Positions 32,970 to 42,422 are shown, counted from the first letter of the stretch. The stretch: 64,000 nt of DNA from Nocardioides aromaticivorans (GCF_013408525.1 NZ_JACBZM010000001.1:2294001-2358000), one strand, 5' to 3'. Translations and numbers: made by a program. The notes: generated by a model from the letters alone, not told the origin.

Positions 32970-33722
32970 TCAGCGTGGGCCGCGCGGGTTCCGTGCCGCC
33001 CGCGCGACGGCCGACTCGTAGGCGGTCACGAGGCCGCCGACGGACAGCGGCTTGAGCCGCTCCATGATCTCGCGGAAGTGCTCCGAGGTGGCCGCGTCGT
33101 CGTACAACGGGGCGAGCTGCTCGTTGATGACCTCGTAGAGCTCCTTGGCCATCTGCTCGCCGTGCTCCTGGTAGACCGCGGCCGCCGCGACGGCGACCTC
33201 GCGGGGGAAGCCGAGCTCGAGCAGGCGCACGCCGATGGCCAGCTGGTTGCTCGCGACGAGGTACGACGACCCGCGGACCCGCAGCACGCCGAGCGCCTGC
33301 AGCGTGGCGAGGTCGTCGGCCGAGAGTTCGCGCCCGGCCTTCCTCTCCAGCTGGGCGAGGTCCATCTCGACGGGCAGGTCGGACTGCCACGGCGCGAGCA
33401 TGGTGCGCGCCAGCGCGATCTCCTCGGGCGTGGCGTCGTCGGGGATGCCGGCGACATAGCGCTCGATGGCCGAGAGCGTGAAGCCGTGGCTCTGCAGCTC
33501 GAGGACGAGCTCGATCCGGGCGATGTGCTCGGCGGAGTAGTAGCCCGAGCGGCCGCGCCGGATCGGCGGCGGGACGAGGCCGCGCGAGGTGTAGAAGCGC
33601 ACGGTCCGGACGGTCAGTCCGGTGCGCTCGGTGAGCTCCTCGAGGGTGAGCAGCACCGGCTCCGGGCTGCCGCCCGGTGCGGTGTGCGTCACACCACCTG
33701 CTGGACCCTCGCTCTTGACCAT
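32970..33722 (-). CDS. MerR-family regulator of fatty-acid oxidation genes
   Basis: A 250-residue regulator. After a short tail, residues about 20-85 form the MerR winged helix LTLEELTERTGLTVRTVRFYTSRGLVPPP with GYYSAEHIARIELVLELQ. A long helical C-terminal domain of about 160 residues would bind an effector, perhaps an acyl-CoA. The ATG at 33722 falls on the first bases of the operator, implying a leaderless message or a later start; GTG 33692 is the alternative. It is divergent from fadA. The operator also appears before the racemase gene, so it probably regulates both units. Confidence 0.85.
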   Translation of the reverse strand: MVKSEGPAGGVTHTAPGGSPEPVLLTLEELTERTGLTVRTVRFYTSRGLVPPPIRRGRSGYYSAEHIARIELVLELQSHGFTLSAIERYVAGIPDDATPEEIALARTMLAPWQSDLPVEMDLAQLERKAGRELSADDLATLQALGVLRVRGSSYLVASNQLAIGVRLLELGFPREVAVAAAAVYQEHGEQMAKELYEVINEQLAPLYDDAATSEHFREIMERLKPLSVGGLVTAYESAVARAARNPRGPR

Positions 33723-33738
33723 GACAGTAATAGTGTCA
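33722..33738. promoter_or_regulatory. MerR operator in the fadA promoter
   Basis: TGACA (33722-33726) and TGTCA (33734-33738) are separated by 7 bp. TTGACC (33715-33720) and CACAAT (33737-33742) flank it on the plus strand with a 16-bp gap, so the palindrome fills the spacer between -35 and -10 as MerR operators do. The 17-bp core matches 29971-29987 at 14 of 17 positions. Confidence 0.7.
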
Positions 33739-33823
33739 CAATCGACCCCAGGGACATCCATCCCGTGCGGCGCGCCTCGCGACTGCCGCACCACGCCACT
33801 CGAACCAGGACACAAGGACGGTC

Positions 33824-35035
33824 ATGGCAGAAGCATTCGTGTACGACCACCTCCGCACGCCGCGCGGCCGGGGCAAGGCCAACGGCACGCTCCACGAGGT
33901 GAAGCCGGTCGACCTCGTCGTCGGGCTGATCGACGCGCTGCAGGAGCGCAACCCCGGTCTCGACACCAACCGCATCGACGACGTCGTGCTGGGTGTCGTG
34001 TCGCCGATCGCCGACCAGGGTGGCGACATCGCCAAGACCGCCGCGATCGCCGCCGGTCTCCCCGACACCGTCGCCGGTGTCCAGCTCAACCGCTTCTGCG
34101 CGTCGGGCCTCGAGGCGGTCAACCAGGCCGCCAGCCGCGTCCGTGGCGGCTTCGAGGACCTGATCATCGCCGGTGGCGTCGAGTCGATGAGCCGCGTGCC
34201 CATGGGCTCCGACGGTGGCGCCTGGGCGTCCGACCCGGCCACCGCGTTCAAGGCGGGCTTCGTGCCGCAGGGCATCGGCGCCGACCTGATCGCGACCATC
34301 GAGGGCTGGAGCCGCGAGGACGTCGACGCGTACGCCGCCCAGTCGCACCACCGTGCCGCCAAGGCGTGGGCCAACGGCTACTACGACCGCCCGGTCGTCC
34401 CGGTCAAGGACGTCAACGGCCTGGTCGTGCTCGACCGTGACGAGACCGTCCGCCCCGACACCTCGGTCGAGGGCCTCGCCGGCCTGAAGCCGTCGTTCGC
34501 CCAGCTCGGCGCCGACGCCGGCTTCGACGACGTCGCGCTCGAGAAGTACCACTGGCTCGAGAAGATCAACCACGTGCACCACGCCGGCAACAGCTCCGGC
34601 ATCGTGGACGGTTCCGCGCTGACCCTGATCGGCAACGAGCAGGTCGGCCAGGACCTCGGCCTGACCCCGCGGGCCAAGATCATCGCGACCGCGGTGTCCG
34701 GTGCCGACCCGATCATCATGCTCACCGGTCCCGCCCCGGCGGCCCGCAAGGCGCTGGCCAAGGCCGGCCTCGAGGTCGGCGACATCGACCTGTTCGAGAT
34801 CAACGAGGCGTTCGCCGCCGTCGCGATGCGGTTCATGCGCGACATGGGCATCGACGACTCGATCACCAACGTCAACGGCGGCGCGATCGCGATGGGCCAC
34901 CCGCTGGGTGCCACCGGCGCGATCATCCTCGGCACGCTGATCGACGAGCTCGAGCGACGCGACCTGCGCCGCGGCCTCGCCACGCTCTGCGTCGGCGGCG
35001 GCATGGGCATCGCGACCATCGTCGAGCTCGTCTGA
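33824..35035 (+). CDS. fadA: Acetyl-CoA acyltransferase (thiolase)
   Basis: A 403-residue degradative thiolase that cleaves 3-ketoacyl-CoA to acetyl-CoA plus a shortened acyl-CoA. Cys92 in [12 protein letters not shown] is the nucleophile. [12 protein letters not shown], the His of [15 protein letters not shown] and the second Cys in [11 protein letters not shown] complete the site. It is followed after 45 bp by the multifunctional beta-oxidation protein, the standard fadAB pairing. Expression is probably controlled by the divergent MerR regulator. Confidence 0.96.
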   Translation: MAEAFVYDHLRTPRGRGKANGTLHEVKPVDLVVGLIDALQERNPGLDTNRIDDVVLGVVSPIADQGGDIAKTAAIAAGLPDTVAGVQLNRFCASGLEAVNQAASRVRGGFEDLIIAGGVESMSRVPMGSDGGAWASDPATAFKAGFVPQGIGADLIATIEGWSREDVDAYAAQSHHRAAKAWANGYYDRPVVPVKDVNGLVVLDRDETVRPDTSVEGLAGLKPSFAQLGADAGFDDVALEKYHWLEKINHVHHAGNSSGIVDGSALTLIGNEQVGQDLGLTPRAKIIATAVSGADPIIMLTGPAPAARKALAKAGLEVGDIDLFEINEAFAAVAMRFMRDMGIDDSITNVNGGAIAMGHPLGATGAIILGTLIDELERRDLRRGLATLCVGGGMGIATIVELV

Positions 35036-35080
35036 GCGTCGTACCCGAATCCTCGAACTTTCACGGAACCGAAAGAAGAC

Positions 35081-37270
35081 ATGAGCACTGACACGCAGAC
35101 CGCGGTGCGCTACGACCGCGACGCCGACGGCATCGTCACCCTCACGCTCGACGACCCCAACCAGAGCGCGAACACCATGAACGAGCTCTACCGCGAGTCC
35201 ATGGCGGCCGCGGTCGAGCGCCTGTACGCCGAGCAGGACGACATCACCGGTGTCGTCATCACGTCCGCCAAGAAGACCTTCTTCGCCGGCGGCGACCTCA
35301 AGCTGATGGTCCAGACCACCAAGGAGAACGCGGGCGACGTGTTCGCCCAGTGCGAGAGCATCAAGCAGGCCCTGCGCCGGCTCGAGCTGTTCCCGAAGCC
35401 GGTCGTGGCGGCCATCAACGGCGCCGCGCTCGGTGGTGGCTACGAGATCACCCTCGCCACCCAGCACCGGATCCTGGTCAACGACCCGAAGATCAAGGTC
35501 GGCCTGCCCGAGGCGACCCTCGGCCTGCTCCCCGGCGGCGGCGGCGTCACCCGCGCCGTACGCAAGTGGGGCCTGCAGACCGCGCTGATGGACGTCCTGC
35601 TGCAGGGCACCCAGTTCAACCCGGAGACCGCGCTCAAGAAGGGTGTCGTCGACGAGCTCGTCGCCACCCAGGAGGAGCTGGTCCCCGCCGCGAAGGCGTG
35701 GATCAAGGCCAACCCCGAGGCCGCCCTGTCGCCGTGGGACGCCCCCGGCTACAAGATGCCCGGCGGCTCGCCGAAGAGCCCCGCGCTCGCCGGCTTCCTC
35801 CCGGCCTTCCCGGCCCTGCTGCGCAAGCAGCTCAAGGGTGCCGACTACCCCGCGCCGCGCGCGATCCTCTCGGCCGCGGTCGAGGGCGCGCTCGTCGACT
35901 TCGACACCGCCTCGCGGATCGAGTCGCGCTATCTCGCCAACCTGGTCGTCAACCAGGGCTCGAAGAACATGATCCAGGCGTTCTTCTTCGACCTGCAGGC
36001 GATCAACTCGGGCTCGCTGCGCCCGCAGGGCATCGAGCCCTACAAGGCGAAGAAGGCCGTCGTCCTGGGCGCCGGCATGATGGGTGCGGGCATCGCCTAC
36101 GTGCTGGCGAAGGCCGGCGCCGAGGTCGTCCTGAAGGACATCTCCGACGAGGCCGCCGCCAAGGGCAAGGCCTACTCCGAGGGCCTGCTCGACAAGGCGA
36201 TCAGCCGCGGCAAGTCGACCGAGGAGAAGAAGGCCGAGCTGCTCGGCCGGATCACCCCGACCGCCGACCCGGCCGCCGCTGCCGGCGCCGACATCGTGAT
36301 CGAGGCGGTCTTCGAGGACCCGGCCCTCAAGGCCAAGGTCTTCGCCGAGATCCTGCCGCACCTCGCGCCCGACGCCCTGCTGTGCTCGAACACCTCGACG
36401 CTGCCGATCACCGACCTGGCTGCCGGCCTGGAGAACCCCGAGGACGCCAAGCGCTTCATCGGCCTCCACTTCTTCAGCCCGGTCGACAAGATGCCGCTCG
36501 TCGAGATCATCGCCGGCAAGGAGACCTCCGACGAGGCCCTCGCCAAGGCGTACGACGTCGTCCTGCAGATCCGCAAGACGCCGATCGTCGTCAACGACAG
36601 CCGTGGCTTCTACACCTCGCGCGTCATCGGCTTCATGGTCAACGAGGGCATGGCGATGCTCGCGGAGGGCGTAGCGCCGTACTCCATCGAGCGGGCCACC
36701 ACCTCGGCCGGCTACCCGGCCCCGGTGCTGCAGCTCTCCGACGAGCTCAACCTCGAGCTGATGGCCAAGATCGCCAAGGCGACCGCCGACGCCAACCCCG
36801 ACCTGCCGGTGCACCCGGGCCAGGCCGTGGTCGGCAAGATGCTGGAGGCCGGTCGTGCCGGCCGCCTGCGTGGCGCGGGCTTCTACGACTACGAGGACGG
36901 CAAGCGTGGCTCGATCTGGGCCGGCCTGTCGGAGCTGTTCCCGCTCGCCGAGGAGCAGCCGCCGATCCAGGACATCCGTGACCGGATGCTCTTCGCCGAG
37001 GCGCTCGAGACCGCGAAGACCTTCGAGGAGGGCGTCATCACCTCGGCGGCCGCCGCGAACATCGGCTCCATCATGGGCATCGGCTTCCCGCCGAACACCG
37101 GTGGTGCCGCGCAGTTCATGACCGGCTACGAGAACAAGGCGACCGGCGAGATCGGCCTCAACGCCTTCATCGCCCGCGCCGAGGAGCTCGCCGAGAAGTA
37201 CGGCGACCGCTTCCAGCCCACGCAGTGGCTGCGCGACCTCGCCGCGTCCGGCAAGGGCTTCCCCGCCTGA
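35081..37270 (+). CDS. fadB: 3-hydroxyacyl-CoA dehydrogenase/enoyl-CoA hydratase
   Basis: A 729-residue bifunctional beta-oxidation enzyme. The N-terminal crotonase domain (about 1-200) has oxyanion residues in [13 protein letters not shown] and [11 protein letters not shown]. The NAD-binding dehydrogenase domain begins near residue 325 with [19 protein letters not shown], and [17 protein letters not shown] holds the catalytic His. The C-terminal dimerisation domain follows. It hydrates enoyl-CoA and oxidises the hydroxyacyl-CoA, passing ketoacyl-CoA to the thiolase encoded upstream. A strong terminator follows. Confidence 0.97.
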   Translation: MSTDTQTAVRYDRDADGIVTLTLDDPNQSANTMNELYRESMAAAVERLYAEQDDITGVVITSAKKTFFAGGDLKLMVQTTKENAGDVFAQCESIKQALRRLELFPKPVVAAINGAALGGGYEITLATQHRILVNDPKIKVGLPEATLGLLPGGGGVTRAVRKWGLQTALMDVLLQGTQFNPETALKKGVVDELVATQEELVPAAKAWIKANPEAALSPWDAPGYKMPGGSPKSPALAGFLPAFPALLRKQLKGADYPAPRAILSAAVEGALVDFDTASRIESRYLANLVVNQGSKNMIQAFFFDLQAINSGSLRPQGIEPYKAKKAVVLGAGMMGAGIAYVLAKAGAEVVLKDISDEAAAKGKAYSEGLLDKAISRGKSTEEKKAELLGRITPTADPAAAAGADIVIEAVFEDPALKAKVFAEILPHLAPDALLCSNTSTLPITDLAAGLENPEDAKRFIGLHFFSPVDKMPLVEIIAGKETSDEALAKAYDVVLQIRKTPIVVNDSRGFYTSRVIGFMVNEGMAMLAEGVAPYSIERATTSAGYPAPVLQLSDELNLELMAKIAKATADANPDLPVHPGQAVVGKMLEAGRAGRLRGAGFYDYEDGKRGSIWAGLSELFPLAEEQPPIQDIRDRMLFAEALETAKTFEEGVITSAAAANIGSIMGIGFPPNTGGAAQFMTGYENKATGEIGLNAFIARAEELAEKYGDRFQPTQWLRDLAASGKGFPA

Positions 37271-37294
37271 CGCACTGATCCACCTGCTCCACCG

Positions 37295-37335
37295 CACCGG
37301 CCCGGCTCGTTCACGAGTCGGGCCGGTGTGTTTTT
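37295..37335 (+). terminator. Rho-independent terminator of fadAB
   Basis: A 16-bp stem (CACCGGCCCGGCTCGT at 37295-37310 with 37313-37328, one G-T pair) is followed by TGTGTTTTT. It is the only hairpin in the window with a real T-run. Confidence 0.85.
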
Positions 37336-37353
37336 CGGGGCCGGTCTGGTGGT

Positions 37354-37517
37354 CCGCGAAGTGTGAGAGTTTCTCCGCCGAAGTGGGGATGTTTCTCCGT
37401 CGAGGTGTGACGAATTCTCCGCGGGCACCAGCAGTGGTCACACCTCACTGGAGAAGGCCTCACACTTCGGCGGAGAAACTCTCACACCTCGGCGGAGAAG
37501 ACCTCACACTTCGCGGG
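37354..37517. repeat. Head-to-head 22-bp unit array (repeat family B)
   Basis: Left arm 37354-37425 holds three 22-bp units of type CGAAGTGTGAGAGTTTCTCCGC. Right arm 37437-37517 holds three more plus a partial unit in inverted orientation. The arms can fold into a long hairpin. The right end covers the last codons of the MocR gene, whose stop TGA (complement of 37504-37506) lies in the unit. The element follows the fadB terminator directly. Confidence 0.8.
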
Positions 37518-38862
37518 CCGCGGCGGCGAGGGCGGCGGCGACCTCGGGGGCGTCGTCGGGGGAGACCAGGCCCGACGTCACCCGGACGTACGACGGGCTG
37601 CCGGGCCCGCCGGCATCGGCTCCGCCCGCCAGGAAGGGCGTGCCCCCGGCGACCCGGATGCCGGAGGCGGACAGGTGCACGAGGGCCGCCCGCTCGTCGC
37701 GGACCGGCAGCCAGAGGTTGATCCCGTCGGGCGCCGGCAGGTCCACGCCGAGCTCGGACAGGGCGGAGACCAGGGTGCGCTGGCGGGCGAAGTACTGGCG
37801 CCGCGCCTCACCGACCTCGTCGAGGGCCTGGGCCGAGGTGAGCAGGTCGAGCAGGATCGTCTGCACCATCCGGGAGGTCCAGGCTGGGCCCAGCATGCGG
37901 CGCGCGACGATCCGGTCGACCATCTCCGAGGGTCCCGAGACCGCGGCGATCCGGAGGTCCGGGCCGTGCGACTTCGAGTACGAGCGCACGTGGACGACCC
38001 GCTCCGGCAGCCAGGTCGCGAGGGTCACGTCGGCGGAGGTGCTGATGCCGGCGGAGTGGTCGTCCTCGACGATCCACGGCAGCTCGTGGGACGAGCGCCG
38101 CAGCACCCGGACCAGCCGTTCGGCGCGCTCCGGGTCGGTCGCGACACCGGTCGGGTTCTGGGCGCGGGGCTGGAGCACGACCGCGCAGGGGCGGGTGGCG
38201 AGCCCGCGCCGCAACGACTCGGGGCGGATGCCGCGGTCGTCGAGCTCGACCGGCACCACCTCGCCGCCGAGCGCCTCGACGAGGTCGAAGAACGGCGGGA
38301 AGCCGGGCGACTCGAGGACCACCCGGTCGCCGTACCCGACGACCTGCTCGAGCGTGCGGGCCACCCCGTCGGTGGCACCGTCGACGACGGTGAGCGCCTC
38401 GGCGGCGTAGGGCCAGGAGGCCTCGAGGACGGTGCGCAGCTCGGGGAGCACGGGCTGGTCCTGGTAGGTCAGCGTCCCGGCGCGCTGGGAGACGCGGTGC
38501 AGGGCCGGGCCGAGCGAGGGCAGCAGCTGCGGGTCGGGGGTGCCGCGGGAGAGGTCGAGGCGCAGCCCGTCGGGGCCGGCGCCGACGAGGCCGCGCTGGC
38601 GCGGGGAGAGCCACGGCGTCGGGCTGTCCTTGACGAAGGTGCCGGCGCGTCCGCGCGACACCACCCCACCGGTACGACGCAGCGCCTGCCAGGCCGCGGA
38701 CACGGTGGCCGGTGACACGCCCAGCTCGGCGGCGACCTCGCGCACGGTCGGGAGCCGGTCGCCGGGGGAGAGGTCACCGGCCCGGATGGCGCGGCTGAAG
38801 GCGCCCGCGATGCCCGCGGGGGAGCGGTCCTCCAGCGTCGACAGATCAGGCCCCGCGGTCAC
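37504..38862 (-). CDS. MocR-type GntR/aminotransferase regulator
   Basis: A 452-residue regulator with an N-terminal GntR winged helix (about 20-85: GDRLPTVREVAAELGVSPATVSAAW) fused to a fold-type I aminotransferase domain. The PLP lysine is in VRSYSKSHGPDLR. MocR proteins sense an amino compound through PLP and control adjacent genes. The gene is divergent from the pyrimidine-type operon, whose end product is an amino acid (beta-alanine or 3-aminoisobutyrate), so it is the obvious regulator. GTG 38862. Its stop codon lies inside the family B repeat. Confidence 0.9.
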   Translation of the reverse strand: MTAGPDLSTLEDRSPAGIAGAFSRAIRAGDLSPGDRLPTVREVAAELGVSPATVSAAWQALRRTGGVVSRGRAGTFVKDSPTPWLSPRQRGLVGAGPDGLRLDLSRGTPDPQLLPSLGPALHRVSQRAGTLTYQDQPVLPELRTVLEASWPYAAEALTVVDGATDGVARTLEQVVGYGDRVVLESPGFPPFFDLVEALGGEVVPVELDDRGIRPESLRRGLATRPCAVVLQPRAQNPTGVATDPERAERLVRVLRRSSHELPWIVEDDHSAGISTSADVTLATWLPERVVHVRSYSKSHGPDLRIAAVSGPSEMVDRIVARRMLGPAWTSRMVQTILLDLLTSAQALDEVGEARRQYFARQRTLVSALSELGVDLPAPDGINLWLPVRDERAALVHLSASGIRVAGGTPFLAGGADAGGPGSPSYVRVTSGLVSPDDAPEVAAALAAAAREV

Positions 38863-38901
38863 GGGCTGACCCTCTCACCGGATCCGTGCATGCGAAAACC
38901 C

Positions 38902-38930
38902 TTGACAGGCGAGAAATCGAAGCGAAATGT
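38902..38930 (+). promoter_or_regulatory. Promoter candidate of the pyrimidine operon
   Basis: TTGACA at 38902-38907 is a perfect -35 box. A 17-bp spacer leads to AAATGT, a weak -10. The region is AT-rich compared with the window (38890-38955) and lies between the divergent MocR gene and the ureidopropionase gene. Confidence 0.45.
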
Positions 38931-38975
38931 TCAGCCCCAAGGATAACGAAACACCGATCCCCCCGGAGGTGCACG

Positions 38976-39824
38976 TTGACCATTGTTCGAGCAGCCATCA
39001 GCCAGACCACCTGGACCGGCGACAAGGCCTCGATGCTGGACCGTCACGAGCAGTTCGCCCGCGACGCGGCCGCCGACAACGCCCAGGTGATGTGCTTCCA
39101 GGAGCTCTTCTACGGCCCCTACTTCGGCATCACCCAGGACCAGAAGTACTACCGCTACGCCGAGCCGGCCGACGGCCCGATCGTGCAGCGCTTCGCCGCG
39201 CTCGCCAAGGAGCTCGGCATGGTGTTGGTGCTCCCGATCTACGAGGAGGAGCAGACCGGCGTCTACTACAACACCACCGTCGTGGTGGACGCCGACGGCA
39301 CGATCCTCGGCAAGTACCGCAAGAACCACATCCCGCACGTGGAGAAGTTCTGGGAGAAGTTCTACTTCCGGCCCGGCAACCTGGGCTATCCCGTCTTCGA
39401 GACCGCGGTCGGCAAGGTCGGCACCTACATCTGCTACGACCGCCACTTCCCCGAGGGGTGGCGTGAGCTCGGCCTCGGCGGCGCGCACATGGTCTTCAAC
39501 CCCAATGCCACCAAGCCCGGCCTCTCCAACCGGCTCTGGGAGGTCGAGGGCCCCTGCGCCGCGGTCGCCAACGGCTACTTCGTCCTCCAGCCGAACCGGG
39601 TCGGCCTCGAGGACAACGAGTACGGCGACGAGGCGGTCAACTTCTACGGCACCAGCCAGGTGATCGACCCGCGCGGCAACTTCGTCGGCGACCTCGGCAG
39701 CAGCGAGAAGGAGGAGCTGCTGGTGCGCGACCTGGACCTCGACATGGTCCAGCAGATGCGCGACGACTGGCAGTTCTACCGCGATCGCCGGCCCGACTCG
39801 TACGGACGGATCGCCCAGCCATGA
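38976..39824 (+). CDS. Beta-ureidopropionase (N-carbamoyl amidohydrolase)
   Basis: A 282-residue carbon-nitrogen hydrolase that converts N-carbamoyl-beta-alanine (or the methyl homologue) to beta-alanine, CO2 and ammonia. The Glu-Lys-Cys triad is Glu43 (MCFQELFYG), Lys116 (YRKNHIP) and Cys153 (YICYDRHFPEG). The TTG start at 38976 is set by GGAGG at 38965-38969 with a 6-nt spacer; the longer in-frame start lacks a site and adds an unrelated tail. The stop overlaps the dihydropyrimidinase ATG. It is the third step of reductive pyrimidine breakdown. Confidence 0.9.
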   Translation: MTIVRAAISQTTWTGDKASMLDRHEQFARDAAADNAQVMCFQELFYGPYFGITQDQKYYRYAEPADGPIVQRFAALAKELGMVLVLPIYEEEQTGVYYNTTVVVDADGTILGKYRKNHIPHVEKFWEKFYFRPGNLGYPVFETAVGKVGTYICYDRHFPEGWRELGLGGAHMVFNPNATKPGLSNRLWEVEGPCAAVANGYFVLQPNRVGLEDNEYGDEAVNFYGTSQVIDPRGNFVGDLGSSEKEELLVRDLDLDMVQQMRDDWQFYRDRRPDSYGRIAQP

Positions 39825-41254
39825 GCACCCTCCTGGTCAAGGGCGGCACGGTCGTGAACGCGACCGGCACGGTCGAGGCGGACGTGCTCGTCGACGGCGA
39901 GCGGATCGTGGCGCTGCTGGCGCCGGGCGACCAGTCCCTCGGACCGGTCACCGCCGACACCGTCATCGACGCCACCGGGAAGTACGTCATCCCGGGCGGC
40001 ATCGACGCGCACACGCACATGCAGCTGCCCTTCGGCGGCACCTTCGCCAGCGACACCTTCGAGACCGGTACGACGGCGGCCGCGTGGGGCGGCACGACGT
40101 CGATCATCGACTTCGCGGTCCAGAAGTACGGCGAGCGGGTCGAGGACGGGCTCGCCCACTGGCACGAGCTCGCCGGTGGCAACTGCGCGGTCGACTACGG
40201 CTTCCACCAGATCATCGGCGGGGTCGACGAGGAGTCGCTGAAGGCGATGGAGAACCTCGTCGACGAGGGCATCACGTCGTACAAGCTCTTCATGGCGTAC
40301 CCCGGCGTCTTCTACAGCGACGACGCGCAGATCCTCCGCGCCATGCAGAAGGCCCGTGAGTTGGGGCTCCTGACGATGATGCACGCCGAGAACGGCCCGG
40401 CGATCGACGTCCTCGCGGCCCAACTGGCGGAGTCGGGGAGGACGGCGCCGTACTACCACGGCATCGCTCGCGCGTGGCAGATGGAGGAGGAGGCGACCCA
40501 CCGGGCGATCATGCTGAGCGACCTGACGGAGGCGCCGCTCTACATCGTGCACATGAGCGCGAAGCAGGCCGTCGAGCAGGTGGCGTGGGCGCGCGACAAG
40601 GGCAAGAACGTCTTCGGCGAGACCTGCCCGCAGTACCTCTACCTCTCCCTGGAGAAGCAGCTCGGCGCGCGCAGCGACGAGTGGGGCGACTTCGAGGGCG
40701 CCAAGTGGGTCTGCTCGACGCCGCTGCGCTCGGAGGAGGAGGGCCACCTCGACGCGATGTGGCAGGGCCTGCGCACCAACGACCTGCAGATGGTGTCGAC
40801 GGACCACTGCCCCTTCTGCATGAAGGACCAGAAGACGCTCGGCAAGGACGACTTCCGCGCGATCCCCAACGGCATCGGCTCGATCGAGCACCGCGTCGAC
40901 CTGCTCTACCAGGGCGTCGTCGACGGCCGGATCTCCCTGTCCCGCTGGGTCGAGCTGATCTCGACCACGCCGGCGCGGATGTTCGGCCTCTACGGGCGCA
41001 AGGGCGTGATCCAGCCGGGCGCCGACGCCGACATCGTCGTCTACGACCCGAACGGGCACACCTCGATCGGCATCGGTGAGGGCCGCACCCACCACATGAA
41101 CATGGACCACTCCGCGTGGGAGGGCTTCGAGATCGACGGCCACGTCGACGTGACCATCTCGCGCGGCACGGTGCTGGTCGCCGACGGCGAGTTCAAGGGC
41201 ACCAAGGGCCACGGCCAGTTCCTCAAGCGCGACCTCACGCAGTACCTCGTCTGA
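39821..41254 (+). CDS. hydA: Dihydropyrimidinase/hydantoinase
   Basis: A 477-residue zinc amidohydrolase that opens dihydrouracil, dihydrothymine or hydantoins. Metal ligands His64 and His66 (IDAHTHMQLPFGG) and the carboxylated Lys155 (TSYKLFMAYPG) are present, as are later His in HAENG and IVHMS and the Asp in STDHCPF. Length and motifs match true D-hydantoinases. With the ureidopropionase it forms the second and third steps of pyrimidine catabolism. The two genes overlap by 4 nt. Confidence 0.95.
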   Translation: MSTLLVKGGTVVNATGTVEADVLVDGERIVALLAPGDQSLGPVTADTVIDATGKYVIPGGIDAHTHMQLPFGGTFASDTFETGTTAAAWGGTTSIIDFAVQKYGERVEDGLAHWHELAGGNCAVDYGFHQIIGGVDEESLKAMENLVDEGITSYKLFMAYPGVFYSDDAQILRAMQKARELGLLTMMHAENGPAIDVLAAQLAESGRTAPYYHGIARAWQMEEEATHRAIMLSDLTEAPLYIVHMSAKQAVEQVAWARDKGKNVFGETCPQYLYLSLEKQLGARSDEWGDFEGAKWVCSTPLRSEEEGHLDAMWQGLRTNDLQMVSTDHCPFCMKDQKTLGKDDFRAIPNGIGSIEHRVDLLYQGVVDGRISLSRWVELISTTPARMFGLYGRKGVIQPGADADIVVYDPNGHTSIGIGEGRTHHMNMDHSAWEGFEIDGHVDVTISRGTVLVADGEFKGTKGHGQFLKRDLTQYLV

Positions 41255-41257
41255 CCG

Positions 41258-41298
41258 GGGTCTCGTGACGGTCGCCGCGCGACCTCCTCGACCACCGG
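41258..41298 (+). repeat. Intergenic repeat family D, copy 2
   Basis: Reads GGTCTCGTGACGGTCGCC then GCGCGACCTCCTCGACC, the forward form of the copies at 29906 and 51369. It lies 3 nt after the dihydropyrimidinase stop and inside the operon, 21 bp before the next gene. Confidence 0.75.
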
Positions 41299-41319
41299 AC
41301 CGGAAAGCAAGGAGAAGAG

Positions 41320-42348
41320 ATGGACTTCGGCGTCGTCCTGCAGACGAACCCCCCGGCGTGGCGCACGGTCGGCCTGGCGAAGCTGGCCGAGGAGCACGGG
41401 TTCGACTACGTGTGGACCTTCGACTCCCACCTGCTCTGGCAGGAGCCCTATGTCATCTACTCGGCGATCCTCGCCGAGACCAAGCGGGTGATCGTCGGCC
41501 CGATGGTGACCAACCCGGCGACCCGCGACTGGACGGTCAGCGCGTCGGTCTTCGCGACCCTCAACGAGATGTACGGCAACCGCACCGTCGTCGGCATGGG
41601 CCGCGGCGACTCCGCGGTGCGCGTCCTCAACGGCCGGCCGTGCACGCTCAAGGAGGTCCGCGAGGCGACCCACGTGATCCGTGAGCTGGCGAACTGCCGG
41701 CCGGTCGAGGTCAACGGTGCGACCCTGCAGTTCCCGTGGGCGCGCACCTCCGCGCTCGAGGTGTGGATCGCGGCGTACGGACCGCTCGCGCTCAAGACGG
41801 CGGGCGAGGTCGGCGACGGCTTCATCCTGCAGCTGGGCGACGTCGACGTCACGAAGTGGATGATCGAGCAGGTCCGCACGGCCGCCTCCAACGCCGGCCG
41901 CGACCCGGACTCGCTCACCTTCTGCGTCGCCGCCCCGGCGTACGTCGGCGCGGACACCCCCGAGTCGTGGACCCACATGCGCAGCCAGACCCGGTGGTTC
42001 GGCGGCATGGTCGGCAACCACATCGCCGACATCGTCGAGAAGTACGGCGAGGAGGCGGACTTCCCCGAGGTCCTCATCGACTACATCAGGGGCCGGACCG
42101 GCTACGACTACAACACCCACGGCAAGGCCGACAACGACCACGTCGACTTCGTGCCCGACGAGATCGTCGACCGGTTCTGCATCCTGGGCACCCCCGAGCA
42201 GCACATCGCCAAGCTCAAGGAGCTCAAGGACATCGGCGTCGACCAGTTCGCGGTCTACCTCCAGCACGACAACAAGGAGGAGACGCTGCGGGTCTACGGG
42301 GAGTCGATCATGCCGGCGCTGCGCGAGCACGTCACCGCGAAGGCATGA
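41320..42348 (+). CDS. LLM-class F420-type oxidoreductase
   Basis: A 342-residue TIM-barrel protein of the luciferase-like family. It starts MDFGVVLQTNPPAW, with GFDYVWTFDSHLLW and VVGMGRGDSAVRVL. It resembles the subgroup that occurs with hydantoinase and NMT1-type ABC genes (TIGR03842-like, recalled). Members are predicted to use F420 or FMN. In this operon no dihydropyrimidine dehydrogenase is encoded, so the enzyme could reduce the pyrimidine ring, or oxidise a related heterocycle as RutA does. ATG 41320 has AAGGAG upstream. Confidence 0.85.
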   Translation: MDFGVVLQTNPPAWRTVGLAKLAEEHGFDYVWTFDSHLLWQEPYVIYSAILAETKRVIVGPMVTNPATRDWTVSASVFATLNEMYGNRTVVGMGRGDSAVRVLNGRPCTLKEVREATHVIRELANCRPVEVNGATLQFPWARTSALEVWIAAYGPLALKTAGEVGDGFILQLGDVDVTKWMIEQVRTAASNAGRDPDSLTFCVAAPAYVGADTPESWTHMRSQTRWFGGMVGNHIADIVEKYGEEADFPEVLIDYIRGRTGYDYNTHGKADNDHVDFVPDEIVDRFCILGTPEQHIAKLKELKDIGVDQFAVYLQHDNKEETLRVYGESIMPALREHVTAKA

Positions 42349-42422
42349 GCGTGAGGAACCCCCGCGGAGGTACGCCGAGCGCCAGCGAGGTGTGCCGGAG
42401 CGAGGTACCGCAGCGCTCATGC
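42343..42422. repeat. Palindrome-flanked intergenic element
   Basis: GCATGAGCG (42343-42351) and its exact complement CGCTCATGC (42414-42422) bound an 80-bp segment with GAGG/GGAG-rich repeats. It spans the LLM stop codon and the proposed ATG of the permease gene. Likely a short repetitive element placed between two operon genes. Confidence 0.5.

Noticed and set aside
37354..37517. CRISPR-like look of the 22-bp units
   Set aside because: Units are adjacent with no spacers, are inverted between arms, and no cas gene is near.
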